From Victivallaceae bacterium (lineage in GTDB: Bacteria; Verrucomicrobiota; Lentisphaeria; Victivallales; Victivallaceae): a DNA stretch of 61,962 nucleotides. Within the stretch, counting starts at the first letter, position 1. Each line of letters opens with the position of its first letter. A program made the translations under genes and the position numbers. Shown here piece by piece: positions 49,889 through 58,808 of the stretch. The DNA lies in the NCBI GenBank assembly GCA_021647315.1, contig JAKIUY010000013.1, positions 1 through 61,962 on the forward strand, given 5' to 3'. The notes below the pieces were generated by a model that saw only the letters and a program-made list of their open reading frames with translations, ran no database searches and was not told where the DNA came from.

Positions 49889-52800
49889 ATGAGTATTTGT
49901 CGTTCACGTTCTATCCGTTCATCTGTAATCCGTAACCTGAAACCGGTTGCAGTGATCGCTATTGCATTATTCATCGGGATCACCGCATCTGCCGCCAAGA
50001 AACTTAATTGGCAGCATAATTGGAAGTATCGCGCGCTTTCAGCCGGCAAAGCTGATCTGGTCACTGAAAGTTTCACTGTTTCCCGTACGCTGGGAGCTCC
50101 GAACTTCTCACCCGAATTCAAATTTCCGGTGCAGATGATTTATAATTCAGGGGCTGAACGTTTCGGGATGCTCGGTTATCGCTGGCGGATGCCGCAACTC
50201 GAAAGCCGCCTGTTCCCACAGTCCAAAAAACTCGAATGGATTACTCCGTGGAGCGAAAAGGTCTACTTCTTCCCAAAAACTAAGCCAGATAAAAATACCT
50301 TGGAACTATACAAAGCCCAAATGCGCGGCAAAGGCTATTTTTCCCCTTATGCCGACTGGGAGGCGTTCCCAAACAAAAAAGACAAAGGCAATTGCACCGT
50401 TGTCGGTAAAAAAAGCTACAAAGGCTGGAAATTTGTCTATCGTAAATCACGCCTTGATAAAGTATTCGCCCCATCCGGCAGAATGCTTAACTTCTCCTAC
50501 CGCAATAACAAACTTACCGCGGTTACTGAACAACAGCGTACGCTGCTCACCGTCACCTACAATAAAAACCGTTGTGCTGAAAAAATGGTTATCAATGGTA
50601 TCGAATACTCTTTTAACTATAGCAAAATAAAACCGATCTATCTACCGACCAAACTACCGGCAGACGGCTCGCAACCCAAAAACAGAACTTCTGTTGAACT
50701 CAGCACCCTGGCAGCTTTTGCCCGGGGTTCATTAACCCCAACTACTTTCAAGTATGACGACTTGGGCTTCCTTAATCAAATCGCTACCGGTGATAATATT
50801 GAAAATATCATCGTTCAGCACGAAACATTAACTGAACGCCTCGAATGGCTCCAAAAATATGCCGACGCTAAAAAAGATAAAAAACACCGCAACCTTAAAC
50901 GCTCCAAATTTAACGGTCGTATTCTTGCTGATAATTTTTTCACCTACTCATATTCTCCTAAAACCGTAAACATGTCTAATCTGGTAAAATTGCGTAACCG
51001 TGCCGGTCAACATGCCAAATATGATTATAATCAGAAAACCGGCATTCTCAAAGTTACCGACTTCGCCGGTAGATCATCAGAAATATTCTACTTCCGCCGC
51101 TATGATGTCGCATATAACGGTAAACTGCGTCAGGTTGTTGACGCTCGTAACCGTACCACCGCCACCTATCGTTATGATAAAAAATCCGGCAAGATTACCC
51201 GCTTCCGCGATATGGCGGACAATATCACCTTCTTTGATTATGACCGCAATGAACAGTTAATCAAAGTTTCACGCTCACAGAACAGTATGATCCAACCCCG
51301 TCTGCCGCTGGTCAAACTCCGTTACGATGCCAAAGGTAATCCAATAGAGATTTCACGAGTCAACCCCAAAGGCAAAGCCGTTACCACAACCACCCTCTAT
51401 TACGACCGCTACCGTCAGGTTACTGGGGTCAAAGCTCCAGAATCAACCGTCAGTTTCAAATACAATAAATTCGGACGCCCCACCCAGGTATCCGACACTT
51501 TCGGACGCAGCACCTACTACCGCTACGATAAATTTAACCGAGTAATTGAACTCATCGCCCCGAATCATATCCGGACCAGTTACAAATATGATCTCAACGG
51601 TATGATCAGTTCCATCACCAGAACCGATGCAAGTAGGACGCGCGTTCTACCGCGTCAATCTCCTTCAGCTACTAACTGCCTCTCAAGCGTAACCTTCAAA
51701 TATTCTCCTACCGGCACGCTGTTCTCCTATACCGATAATCAGAATCGTACCCGCCGCTTCGACCGTGACGCCGAAGGCCGCATTACCGCTGAATTCTTCC
51801 CGGATAATTCTTCGGTCAAATATTTCTATGATAAACTCGGCCGCCTGGCAAAAGTGCTTGACCAGAACCGCAACCCTATCAAATTCAAACATTCCAAATT
51901 CGGTTCAATCGCCCGCAAAACCACCGCCGCCGGTCAAATCACCGATTACCGTTACGATCAATACGGCCTCCTAAAATCAACCTCCAACAAGTACGATGCG
52001 CGTTCCACCGCATCAACCGGCGCAGCCGGAACTAAGCCTGCGGGTGCTACCCGTCGCACGGACTATGATAAATTTGACCGCATAACAAAAATCGACTACG
52101 GCAATGGACAAACCAAATCATTCACCTACAACCAACGCGGCAAACTGCTGTCTGTTACCCAAAGTAGCTTAGGCATCTTGCCTGAGAATTCTACCGGCAA
52201 CGCCGGTAATGTGGGAGCCGACCTCCCGGTCGCGAAAAAATCCACAAAAACGGTCGTTTTTACCTACGACATCTTCGACCGCCTCATCAAAAAAATCGAA
52301 ACCACTGTTACCAATAATAAAAAATCTCAGAAAATTACCGCATATAGTTACACCAAAAACGGCAAACGACGGGCGATGAAAATCACATTCCAGGACGGCT
52401 CAACCAAACTAACCAAATGGAAGTACGACCCGTTCGGTCGTCTAATCGAAATCAATGATGACGGTAAAATCGTTACCTACGAATACGACCTAAAAACCGC
52501 TCTGCTCTCCAAACAGCTGATTAACGGCATCCCGGTCTACTACAGCTACACCAAATACAACCAGCTTGAATCCAAATCCCTCGGCGCGCCTTTACCCGGT
52601 ACGACGCGTGTTCCACCGCGTCAAAAAGACAGCCTGAAAGGACTGTCCTACTCTACCAGCCGCCCGATCAGCTACGTAAAATACTTCTACGCCCCGGACG
52701 GCTCAATCACCGCCCGTGAAGTAAACGGTAGCAAGCAGCTCTACGAATACGACCTAAAAAATCAGCTAACCGCCGTCAAGGACACCCAAGGCAACATAGT

Positions 52801-54013
52801 AGAACAATACACCTACGACCCCGCCGGTAATATCCTGAAGAAAACAATCAACAGCATCAAAACAAGTTTTGAATACGATGCCGCTAATCAACTAGTCAGC
52901 TCCAACGTAGGAGCGACTTCCCAGTCGCGAACCACCACCGCCTACACTTACGATGCCGCCGGACGCATGATCAAAGAAGGCAACAAAACCTACACCTACG
53001 GCTGGCTCGACAAGGTAATGTCAATTACCCAGAACGGCAAAGTAACCGCCAACTATGACTACCACGTCAACGGACAGATCGCTACAGCTAGCATCTATAG
53101 CAGTAAGGGCGAACGGCCGTTCGCCCCGACGGTAACGTCGTATGAATGGGATGGCTTAGCACTGATCAAGCGTGGTTCCACCAGCTACACCAACGAACCA
53201 GCCGTAACTGGTGGTAACCCGATATTAGCCACCAATAACACCAATGGCACGAATCTGCTGTTTAACGACATGCTGGGAACGACTATCGGCACTTTGCAAA
53301 CGGATAAATTCAATAGAAACAATATGACATCATTCGGCGTTCCAATATCGAAAAACGATCAACGAGAGACGAATAACGACTTCTTCTTCACCGGAAAACC
53401 CCAAGTTGAGGGCCTCGGTTATGCCTTTCTGTTCCGCAACTACCGTGCTGATCTAGGTAAATGGCAGACTGCTGATCCATTAGGTTATCCAGACGGCTGG
53501 AATAATCTGGCGTATGTTAATAATGGAGTGACCAGTGCGATTGACTGGTTGGGGGGAGCGTTAACAACAATTAGTACTATTAAGCCTGTCGTTAATAAGA
53601 CTTTACATTTTGACTTAAAAGCATTAGGTGTATTCAATGATGACTATGATTCCGCAACAATTTCTAATGTCAGTGCTACTTTTGGCGGAGGTTATACCTC
53701 TTGTACTACAGGCGTGCAAGTTACAATTGGTGCCTATACTTTTAAAGTAGGTGCCACAATAGCTGTGCAAAATATTTCTGGTTCGATGATTGGTTCTCCT
53801 ACTTCAACAGTTGATTATTTTATTGAATTTTTTGATGGAGATGGGAACATTACTCACACAACTTATTATAAAACGGTTTCAGTGTCAATTGCAGTGACTT
53901 ATGAGATTACAGCTACGGGTGATTATTTTGTGGGGTCAGGAACAAAAACTGAAGGATTTCAGACAATAATGACATTATCTGGAAGCACATCTAAAACAGT
54001 ATATGCTGAATAA
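49889..54013 (+). CDS. Exported Rhs/YD-repeat protein with C-terminal domain CT1
   Basis: The ATG at 49889 has AGAGGG upstream and an N-terminal export signal (SICRSRSIRSSVIRNLKPVAVIAIALFIG, residues 2-30); an ATG at 49784 is in frame but lacks this support. About 1,374 residues. Dozens of YD repeats of the form (Y)xYDxxGR form the Rhs shell; the core tip ends GKWQTADPLGYPDGWNNLAYVNNGVTSAIDWLG (about residues 1189-1220), with the conserved Asp-Pro of Rhs autoproteases. The last ~150 residues (CT1) are variable, AT-rich and beta-rich. At least seven REP-like hairpins are inserted in frame in loops. No T6SS PAAR domain, so Sec export is implied. Confidence 0.9.
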   Translation: MSICRSRSIRSSVIRNLKPVAVIAIALFIGITASAAKKLNWQHNWKYRALSAGKADLVTESFTVSRTLGAPNFSPEFKFPVQMIYNSGAERFGMLGYRWRMPQLESRLFPQSKKLEWITPWSEKVYFFPKTKPDKNTLELYKAQMRGKGYFSPYADWEAFPNKKDKGNCTVVGKKSYKGWKFVYRKSRLDKVFAPSGRMLNFSYRNNKLTAVTEQQRTLLTVTYNKNRCAEKMVINGIEYSFNYSKIKPIYLPTKLPADGSQPKNRTSVELSTLAAFARGSLTPTTFKYDDLGFLNQIATGDNIENIIVQHETLTERLEWLQKYADAKKDKKHRNLKRSKFNGRILADNFFTYSYSPKTVNMSNLVKLRNRAGQHAKYDYNQKTGILKVTDFAGRSSEIFYFRRYDVAYNGKLRQVVDARNRTTATYRYDKKSGKITRFRDMADNITFFDYDRNEQLIKVSRSQNSMIQPRLPLVKLRYDAKGNPIEISRVNPKGKAVTTTTLYYDRYRQVTGVKAPESTVSFKYNKFGRPTQVSDTFGRSTYYRYDKFNRVIELIAPNHIRTSYKYDLNGMISSITRTDASRTRVLPRQSPSATNCLSSVTFKYSPTGTLFSYTDNQNRTRRFDRDAEGRITAEFFPDNSSVKYFYDKLGRLAKVLDQNRNPIKFKHSKFGSIARKTTAAGQITDYRYDQYGLLKSTSNKYDARSTASTGAAGTKPAGATRRTDYDKFDRITKIDYGNGQTKSFTYNQRGKLLSVTQSSLGILPENSTGNAGNVGADLPVAKKSTKTVVFTYDIFDRLIKKIETTVTNNKKSQKITAYSYTKNGKRRAMKITFQDGSTKLTKWKYDPFGRLIEINDDGKIVTYEYDLKTALLSKQLINGIPVYYSYTKYNQLESKSLGAPLPGTTRVPPRQKDSLKGLSYSTSRPISYVKYFYAPDGSITAREVNGSKQLYEYDLKNQLTAVKDTQGNIVEQYTYDPAGNILKKTINSIKTSFEYDAANQLVSSNVGATSQSRTTTAYTYDAAGRMIKEGNKTYTYGWLDKVMSITQNGKVTANYDYHVNGQIATASIYSSKGERPFAPTVTSYEWDGLALIKRGSTSYTNEPAVTGGNPILATNNTNGTNLLFNDMLGTTIGTLQTDKFNRNNMTSFGVPISKNDQRETNNDFFFTGKPQVEGLGYAFLFRNYRADLGKWQTADPLGYPDGWNNLAYVNNGVTSAIDWLGGALTTISTIKPVVNKTLHFDLKALGVFNDDYDSATISNVSATFGGGYTSCTTGVQVTIGAYTFKVGATIAVQNISGSMIGSPTSTVDYFIEFFDGDGNITHTTYYKTVSVSIAVTYEITATGDYFVGSGTKTEGFQTIMTLSGSTSKTVYAE
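51637..51656. repeat. REP-like hairpin in frame in rhs (GACGCG family)
   Basis: GACGCG-cgttctac-CGCGTC encodes part of a RTRVLPRQ insertion between YD repeats. Confidence 0.8.
51995..52014. repeat. REP-like hairpin in frame in rhs (GATGCG variant)
   Basis: GATGCG-cgttccac-CGCATC; both stem arms changed together relative to the GACGCG copies. Encodes DARSTAS. Confidence 0.8.
52190..52235. repeat. Two REP-like hairpins in frame in rhs
   Basis: ACCGGC-aa-CGCCGGT followed by GTGGGAGCCGAC-ctccc-GGTCGCGAA (52211-52235). Encodes NSTGNAGNVGADLPVAKK between YD repeats. Confidence 0.75.
52603..52651. repeat. REP-like pair in frame in rhs
   Basis: GACGCG-tgttccac-CGCGTC then GACAGCCTGAAAGGACTGTC; the same two-element block is intergenic at 47554 and 49486. 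Encodes TTRVPPRQKDSLKGLSY. Confidence 0.85.
52907..52930. repeat. REP-like hairpin in frame in rhs (GTAGGAGCGAC family)
   Basis: GTAGGAGCGAC-ttccca-GTCGCGA; the same family as 19660 and 52211. Encodes NVGATSQSR. Confidence 0.8.
53103..53132. repeat. REP-like palindrome in frame in rhs tip 1 (GTAAGGGC family)
   Basis: The 20-bp perfect palindrome GGGCGAACGGCCGTTCGCCC within GTAA...CGACGG, at the variable point between GQIA and YEWDGLAL. Related: 54756-54786 (GGGCAGAT/ATCTGCCC) at the same point in tip 2, and 57272-57300 and 59064-59093 in tips 3 and 4 at another site. Confidence 0.75.
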
Positions 54014-54051
54014 TGAATTGATAAAGTCACCAAAATATCAAGGAGACTGAA

Positions 54052-54681
54052 ATGATAAATGACAAGAAAAAAACTATTATTACTGATTTTAAAGTAATTC
54101 TTTTGCTGTTAGTATATTTTTTTATTTTTTATACTATGACACCCCATGCAGACTCAAACGAGATAATACTTTTACCAAATCACCAAGATAAAAACAAGAT
54201 ACAAAAGTGCTCGTTAGAAATAATAGGTACATCAAAAGACGTTACTCATACAGACAAAACATTCACCATTAAAGTGTTTGGATTGCTGAACAAAGACTAT
54301 AAAACTCCAACTATCAGCAATATTACTGCTACGGCAGAAAGCAAAACAGTATCAGTACTTCAAAATGATACTAGCTCAAAAAATATTGCAAAAAAAATAA
54401 GCAGAACAGTAACAATTCATAGTATTTCAACTTCAATTATAGGCAAACCAACTATTTCAAAGCCAAATCCTATAATGAAAGATGGAAATATTATCGGTTA
54501 TTATAAAAGTATATCCGTGTCGGTTCAGGTAATTTACGTAATAGAAGAAAATACAATACCAAAAATAATAACTATGGTAAAAAAAGAGGGATTTCAAACA
54601 ATAGTATTGTTATCAGGGAAAGTGTATAAGGTTTTCAAGAAGGCAACAAAACCTACACCTACGGCTGGCTCGACAAAGTAA
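54052..54681 (+). CDS. Partner 1: membrane-anchored homologue of Rhs domain CT1
   Basis: 209 residues, strong AAGGAG site, 38 bp after the Rhs stop. N-terminal signal anchor VILLLLVYFFIFYTM. The rest aligns with the CT1 domain of the Rhs protein just upstream: PTISNITATA vs ATISNVSATF, SISTSIIGKPT vs NISGSMIGSPT, KSISVSVQVIYVI vs KTVSVSIAVTYEI, KKEGFQTIVLLSG vs KTEGFQTIMTLSG. In position it is the immunity gene, but it resembles its own toxin-position domain. The last ~14 codons (KATKPTPTAGSTK) are Rhs tip DNA read one base out of frame, and the stop overlaps the next ATG (TAATG). Confidence 0.75.
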   Translation: MINDKKKTIITDFKVILLLLVYFFIFYTMTPHADSNEIILLPNHQDKNKIQKCSLEIIGTSKDVTHTDKTFTIKVFGLLNKDYKTPTISNITATAESKTVSVLQNDTSSKNIAKKISRTVTIHSISTSIIGKPTISKPNPIMKDGNIIGYYKSISVSVQVIYVIEENTIPKIITMVKKEGFQTIVLLSGKVYKVFKKATKPTPTAGSTK

Positions 54682-55607
54682 TGAGTATCACCCATAACGG
54701 CAAAGTAACCGCCAATTACGACTACCACATCAACGGTCAAATCGCCTTGGCAACTGTAAGGGCAGATTCCATATCTGCCCCGACGGTAACGTCGTACGAA
54801 TGGGACGGACTCGCTCTGATCCGTAAAAACACCACCAGCTTTACCAACGAACCAGCAATAACTGGTGGTAACCCGATATTAGCCACGAATAACAATGGCA
54901 CGAATCTGCTGTTCAACGACATGCTTGGGACGACCATCGGCACCTTGCAAACGGACAAATTCAATTCATTCAAACGTGACGCATTCGGAAATATGTTTGC
55001 AAATACAGCCAATAACGAGTATAATATGTTTACGGGTAAACCCAAAGTTGAGGGCCTCGGTTATGCCTTGCTGTTCCGCAACTACCGTGCTGATCTAGGT
55101 AAATGGCAGACTGCTGATCCATTAGGTTATCCAGACGGCTGGAATAATCTGGCGTATGTGAATAATGGGGTAACTGACAATGTTGACCCAACAGGTTTAT
55201 GTACTGTTGTTTTGGGAATAGTGATTTCAAGGTGTACTGTTACTCATAAATCATACAATTTAAGAACAACAGTCTCTTTAGGCTTGGTTGATACCCTTTT
55301 AGTAAATTGTATAAAAACATCTGATTCTACATCATATACAATTGGAGCAACATATGAAACTCCTGGGGGCACTATATCTATCACTGGTGGTAAAACTAAA
55401 ACCTCTGAAATATCTTGTGAAGCTCATGCCGCTGGAGAATGTGATAGATCTGGAGAAACAAAAGTAGATGTATACGCATATATTGACTATACTGCAAATA
55501 AGTGGTACTATGCATGTGGTAGAGTAGAAACTTATTCTCCTGTTTATTCGGGATGGTACCTTGATACCAAGATAATTATTGATAAGAAATGCAATAAATC
55601 AGAATGA
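54681..55607 (+). CDS. Displaced Rhs tip 2 with C-terminal domain CT2
   Basis: 308 residues beginning at ATG 54681, MSITHNGKVTANYDYHINGQ, exactly within the KTYTYGWLDKVMSI stretch of the full Rhs protein; no signal peptide and no YD shell. Core tip to GYPDGWNNLAYVNNGVTDNVDPTGL (about 170) is nearly identical in DNA to tip 1 over 53393-53520. CT2 (about 135 residues, several Cys, beta-rich, ending YLDTKIIIDKKC) is unrelated to CT1. As in displaced Rhs/CDI tips it may serve as a recombination donor for the full-length gene rather than being used alone. Confidence 0.8.
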   Translation: MSITHNGKVTANYDYHINGQIALATVRADSISAPTVTSYEWDGLALIRKNTTSFTNEPAITGGNPILATNNNGTNLLFNDMLGTTIGTLQTDKFNSFKRDAFGNMFANTANNEYNMFTGKPKVEGLGYALLFRNYRADLGKWQTADPLGYPDGWNNLAYVNNGVTDNVDPTGLCTVVLGIVISRCTVTHKSYNLRTTVSLGLVDTLLVNCIKTSDSTSYTIGATYETPGGTISITGGKTKTSEISCEAHAAGECDRSGETKVDVYAYIDYTANKWYYACGRVETYSPVYSGWYLDTKIIIDKKCNKSE

Positions 55608-55616
55608 GGTGAAATT

Positions 55617-56345
55617 ATGAAAAAAATTAATGAAATAAGTATACTAGTAGTTATAATTTTTATTTGTATATCTTTCATAGGCTGTTATAACTATAGCCCT
55701 CTGTCGCAGCAAAAAGAAGAAAATAGAAAAGCTAGAGAAGTTATTAATAAACTTATTTTGGTTAACCCAGGGAGTACGCTAAAAGATTTCACATGTAAGT
55801 ATAAAGGTGATTATATTATAAAATTACTTTTCCATAGTAGAAAAATTGTTAACATTAATTCATTAAAGTTATATAAATTTAAATTAAAACATTTAGATCT
55901 ATCAAAAACTAAAGTTGAAAATATTACTTCTTTGAAAAAAATGCAATTGGACTATTTAAACCTGCGAAATACCAATGTTAAAGATATTTCTCCTTTATGT
56001 GGACAGAATATTAAATATCTGTTTCTGAGTAATACGAAAATTAAAGATTTATCACCTTTAAAGAATAGCATAATTAAAGAGTTATTTCTTGACAATACTG
56101 AAGTTAAAGATTTATCGCCATTGAAAACATCAAAAATTACATTAATTAATCTTGATAACACAAAAATTAAAGATATAACCCCATTAGGAAATACTGGTGT
56201 CAAATATTTATCTTTACAGAACACACAAATTGAAGATTTATCAACTTTAGGCTCAATCAAGCTTGAAAAATTAGACATTAGAAATACTCCCGTAGCCAGA
56301 AAAACATTGCCTGTTGGCATTAAATCAAAAATTTTACTAAAGTAG
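55617..56345 (+). CDS. Partner 2: LRR lipoprotein
   Basis: 242 residues, 9 bp after the CT2 stop, GAGGTG site. Signal with lipobox FIGC (Cys ~23). Seven or so short leucine-rich repeats of about 21 residues (LKHLDLSKTKVENITSLKK, LDYLNLRNTNVKDISPL, ...), the KxLxLxxTxVxDxSPL pattern. Very AT-rich. By position the cognate partner (possible immunity) of CT2, placed in the periplasm or at the outer membrane. No enzymatic motif. Confidence 0.8.
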   Translation: MKKINEISILVVIIFICISFIGCYNYSPLSQQKEENRKAREVINKLILVNPGSTLKDFTCKYKGDYIIKLLFHSRKIVNINSLKLYKFKLKHLDLSKTKVENITSLKKMQLDYLNLRNTNVKDISPLCGQNIKYLFLSNTKIKDLSPLKNSIIKELFLDNTEVKDLSPLKTSKITLINLDNTKIKDITPLGNTGVKYLSLQNTQIEDLSTLGSIKLEKLDIRNTPVARKTLPVGIKSKILLK

Positions 56346-56653
56346 ATTTGATTGCGGGGGCAGGGACGAATGGCACTAAGTTAAGGCGAAAAAAGAAAAC
56401 AATAGCGGGGACAACAATAGGAACAATAGAAATATCGGGGACAGGGACGTAAACAAGCAAGAAGAAATAAATTCTAAGCAGGAAATAAACTATTATTCCA
56501 ATAAACTGAGGTGTAGATTCTTGAAATAAGGCTTTTGAGGGAAATTTGAATAACGATTAATGTTTAATGGTTAACGATTAATGAAAGGTAAAACGTGGGA
56601 TGTAAAAAACTAATGTTCAACGATTAATGATTAATGTTTAATGGGGAAATAAT
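56346..56653. repeat. Spacer with short degenerate direct repeats
   Basis: No gene. Repeats of GCGGGGACA/GGGGACAGGGACG (56355-56450) and of AACGATTAATG / TGTTTAATGG (56555-56645). Looks like recombination debris between Rhs cassettes. Confidence 0.5.
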
Positions 56654-57877
56654 GTGGGATGTTTAAATTTACAGTTAAAGGATTATTTTCAACTTGTTGA
56701 AAATAGTCATACTAAATATCGCGAAGCGAGATTTATCAACGGCATCAGACAAAACTACGAATATGATCTCAAAAATCAACTAACCGCCGTTACCGACAAC
56801 CAAGGCAACATTATTGAACAATACACCTACGACCCAGCTGGCAACATCCTGAAAAAAACCATCAACGGCATAAAAACAACATTCGAGTATGACGAAGCCA
56901 ACCAGCTGACCAGTAGTTTGCGATCTCCGAGCGCAAAGAGCAGTGTTTCTACAGCCTACAGTTACGACTCCGCCGGGCGCATGACAAGAGAAGGCAACAA
57001 AACCTACCAATACGGCTGGCTGGACAAAGTGATGAATATATCAGAAAACGGCAAGATCACCGCTAACTACGATTATCATATCAACGGGCAGATCGCCGAA
57101 AGCATGATCAACGGCATTTCCACCAACTACGAATGGGATGGTCTGGCACTCATCAAACGCGGTAGCACTAACTTGACTAATGAACCAGCTGTTACCGGTG
57201 GTAACCTCATTCTCGCAGATAATAACGTCCTTTTCAACGATATGTTGGGAACCACTATTGGTATCGCTGGGAGCAAGGGCAAAAAAACTTTCACCCCTAC
57301 TGAAACCACTGCCTTCGGCGAATCATCCGTGAAATCTGCTAATACGTTTTTTACTGGAAAACCTCACGTTGCAGGTTTAGGCTATGCATTCCTCTTCCGT
57401 AATTACCGTGCTAATCTCGGTAAGTGGCAGACTTCTGATCCATTAGGCTACCCAGACGGTTGGAATAATCTAGCATATGGGAATAATCAGGTAACATCAG
57501 GAATTGATTCTCAGGGAACGGCGTGGGTATTAGTTAATGAACAAAATGGAATTGATATTTATAACGCCAATAATCCAGTACCTCAACCGCAAAGCGAAAA
57601 TTTAAATCCAGGCAGTTATGGTTCTTCCGGGCAGTGCCTTATTGTTCAAGTTACTACCGTAACCCGTGATTTTGACCTGATAGATTCATATATTAATGGC
57701 TCCATTGAGATTGGACATATGGTAACAGTTCAAACTTATGATGTTATAGAAACAACTGTTATTGTTAATAATTATGAGCCAATGAACGGCGGAGACCCGT
57801 TTACGGTTCCTGTATCAACAAATATTTTATCTGTTGCGACTGTAACAATTACAAGAAATTATATATGGGTGGAGTAG
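56654..57877 (+). CDS. Displaced Rhs tip 3 (longer) with C-terminal domain CT3
   Basis: 407 residues from a GTG; true start unclear. Rhs homology begins near 56720 (EARFINGIRQNYEYDLKNQLTAV) and covers four more YD repeats than tips 2 and 4, up to GYPDGWNNLAYGNNQVTSGIDSQGTAW (about residue 290). CT3 (about 120 residues) is beta-rich with repeated TV/TI strands and ends VATVTITRNYIWVE. No signal peptide. The region before 56720 is unrelated to the full Rhs gene. Partner 3 begins 4 bp later. Confidence 0.75.
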   Translation: MGCLNLQLKDYFQLVENSHTKYREARFINGIRQNYEYDLKNQLTAVTDNQGNIIEQYTYDPAGNILKKTINGIKTTFEYDEANQLTSSLRSPSAKSSVSTAYSYDSAGRMTREGNKTYQYGWLDKVMNISENGKITANYDYHINGQIAESMINGISTNYEWDGLALIKRGSTNLTNEPAVTGGNLILADNNVLFNDMLGTTIGIAGSKGKKTFTPTETTAFGESSVKSANTFFTGKPHVAGLGYAFLFRNYRANLGKWQTSDPLGYPDGWNNLAYGNNQVTSGIDSQGTAWVLVNEQNGIDIYNANNPVPQPQSENLNPGSYGSSGQCLIVQVTTVTRDFDLIDSYINGSIEIGHMVTVQTYDVIETTVIVNNYEPMNGGDPFTVPVSTNILSVATVTITRNYIWVE

Positions 57878-57881
57878 TGTA

Positions 57882-58808
57882 ATGAGAAAGTTAATTATTT
57901 CAATTTTTGTATTGTTGGTATCTGCTAGTATTATGTTTTTTTTCTTGTCTAAGAATATCAAAACGATTATTCCTTTTACAGAAAAAAATATTTTAAAAAC
58001 TCAAAAAGACCAATTTGGCAAATATAAAATCACGGGTGGTGGAATTGTACGCCATGAATTTAATAAAAATTATTGGGGAATAAGAATATTAGTTCCCGAA
58101 AGTATTCAAAATTGTGATTTAACGGCACTAAAATCATTACCAAAAGACAAAGTGTATGATCTTTGGCTAGGAATCCCTATGGGGAATTTAATAATTTTTA
58201 AAGACCTGAAAATTAAACAATTAACTGTATCAAAAGTACAGTTCCCTAAGGTATATAAAAATCAAATGATTAATTTGTCTGCTATTAGTAATTACAAAGA
58301 CCTTACCTCGCTATCTTTAGTTAGCATTGCTAATGCTGATTTAGCAACGTTGCCTCCACTGCCTAATTTAATATCATTTTCACTTAATTTCGAAACTCCG
58401 AGTGTATTTTACGTTAACTACTTGTCTCAAAACAAAAAACTGAAAGAATTATCTTTTTCGAATGTGAGTCGTTTTAAAATTGAAAAAAACATACTCCCGA
58501 TAAAATTATCAATGTTTTCACTTGGGAATTGTAAAGATACCAGTATTCTTGAAAATATATCAACAAAAAGTTTTATTGGATTTGATATAAAGATTGATAT
58601 AAATTTATTAAAATCCCAAAAGACTTTGAAAAAATTAATTCTTAAAAAATGCAATTTAGTTAATGTGGAAAAATTAAAAGAATTGAAAACTTTAGAAGAG
58701 TTAACTATCATTAACTGTAAGCCTGATAATATTGCTGATGTGGTAAAAAATTTACCGATAAAAAAAATAAAGATAAAACCTACCAATACGGTTGGCTCGA
58801 TAAAGTGA
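57882..58808 (+). CDS. Partner 3: membrane-anchored LRR-like protein
   Basis: 308 residues; signal anchor LIISIFVLLVSASIMFFFL at residues 4-22. Degenerate leucine-rich repeats (LTSLSLVSIANADLATLPPLPNL; LKELSFSNVSRFKIEKN; LKKLILKKCNLVNVEKLKELKTLEELTI). AT-rich. The last ten codons, KPTNTVGSIK, come from Rhs DNA read one base out of frame, as in partner 1, and the TGA overlaps the next ATG (TGATG). Probable envelope partner of CT3. Confidence 0.78.
   Translation: MRKLIISIFVLLVSASIMFFFLSKNIKTIIPFTEKNILKTQKDQFGKYKITGGGIVRHEFNKNYWGIRILVPESIQNCDLTALKSLPKDKVYDLWLGIPMGNLIIFKDLKIKQLTVSKVQFPKVYKNQMINLSAISNYKDLTSLSLVSIANADLATLPPLPNLISFSLNFETPSVFYVNYLSQNKKLKELSFSNVSRFKIEKNILPIKLSMFSLGNCKDTSILENISTKSFIGFDIKIDINLLKSQKTLKKLILKKCNLVNVEKLKELKTLEELTIINCKPDNIADVVKNLPIKKIKIKPTNTVGSIK

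Noticed and set aside
49889..54013. T6SS-type Rhs effector
   Set aside because: No PAAR or VgrG-linked N-terminus; instead a Sec-like signal segment, and no T6SS genes in the window.
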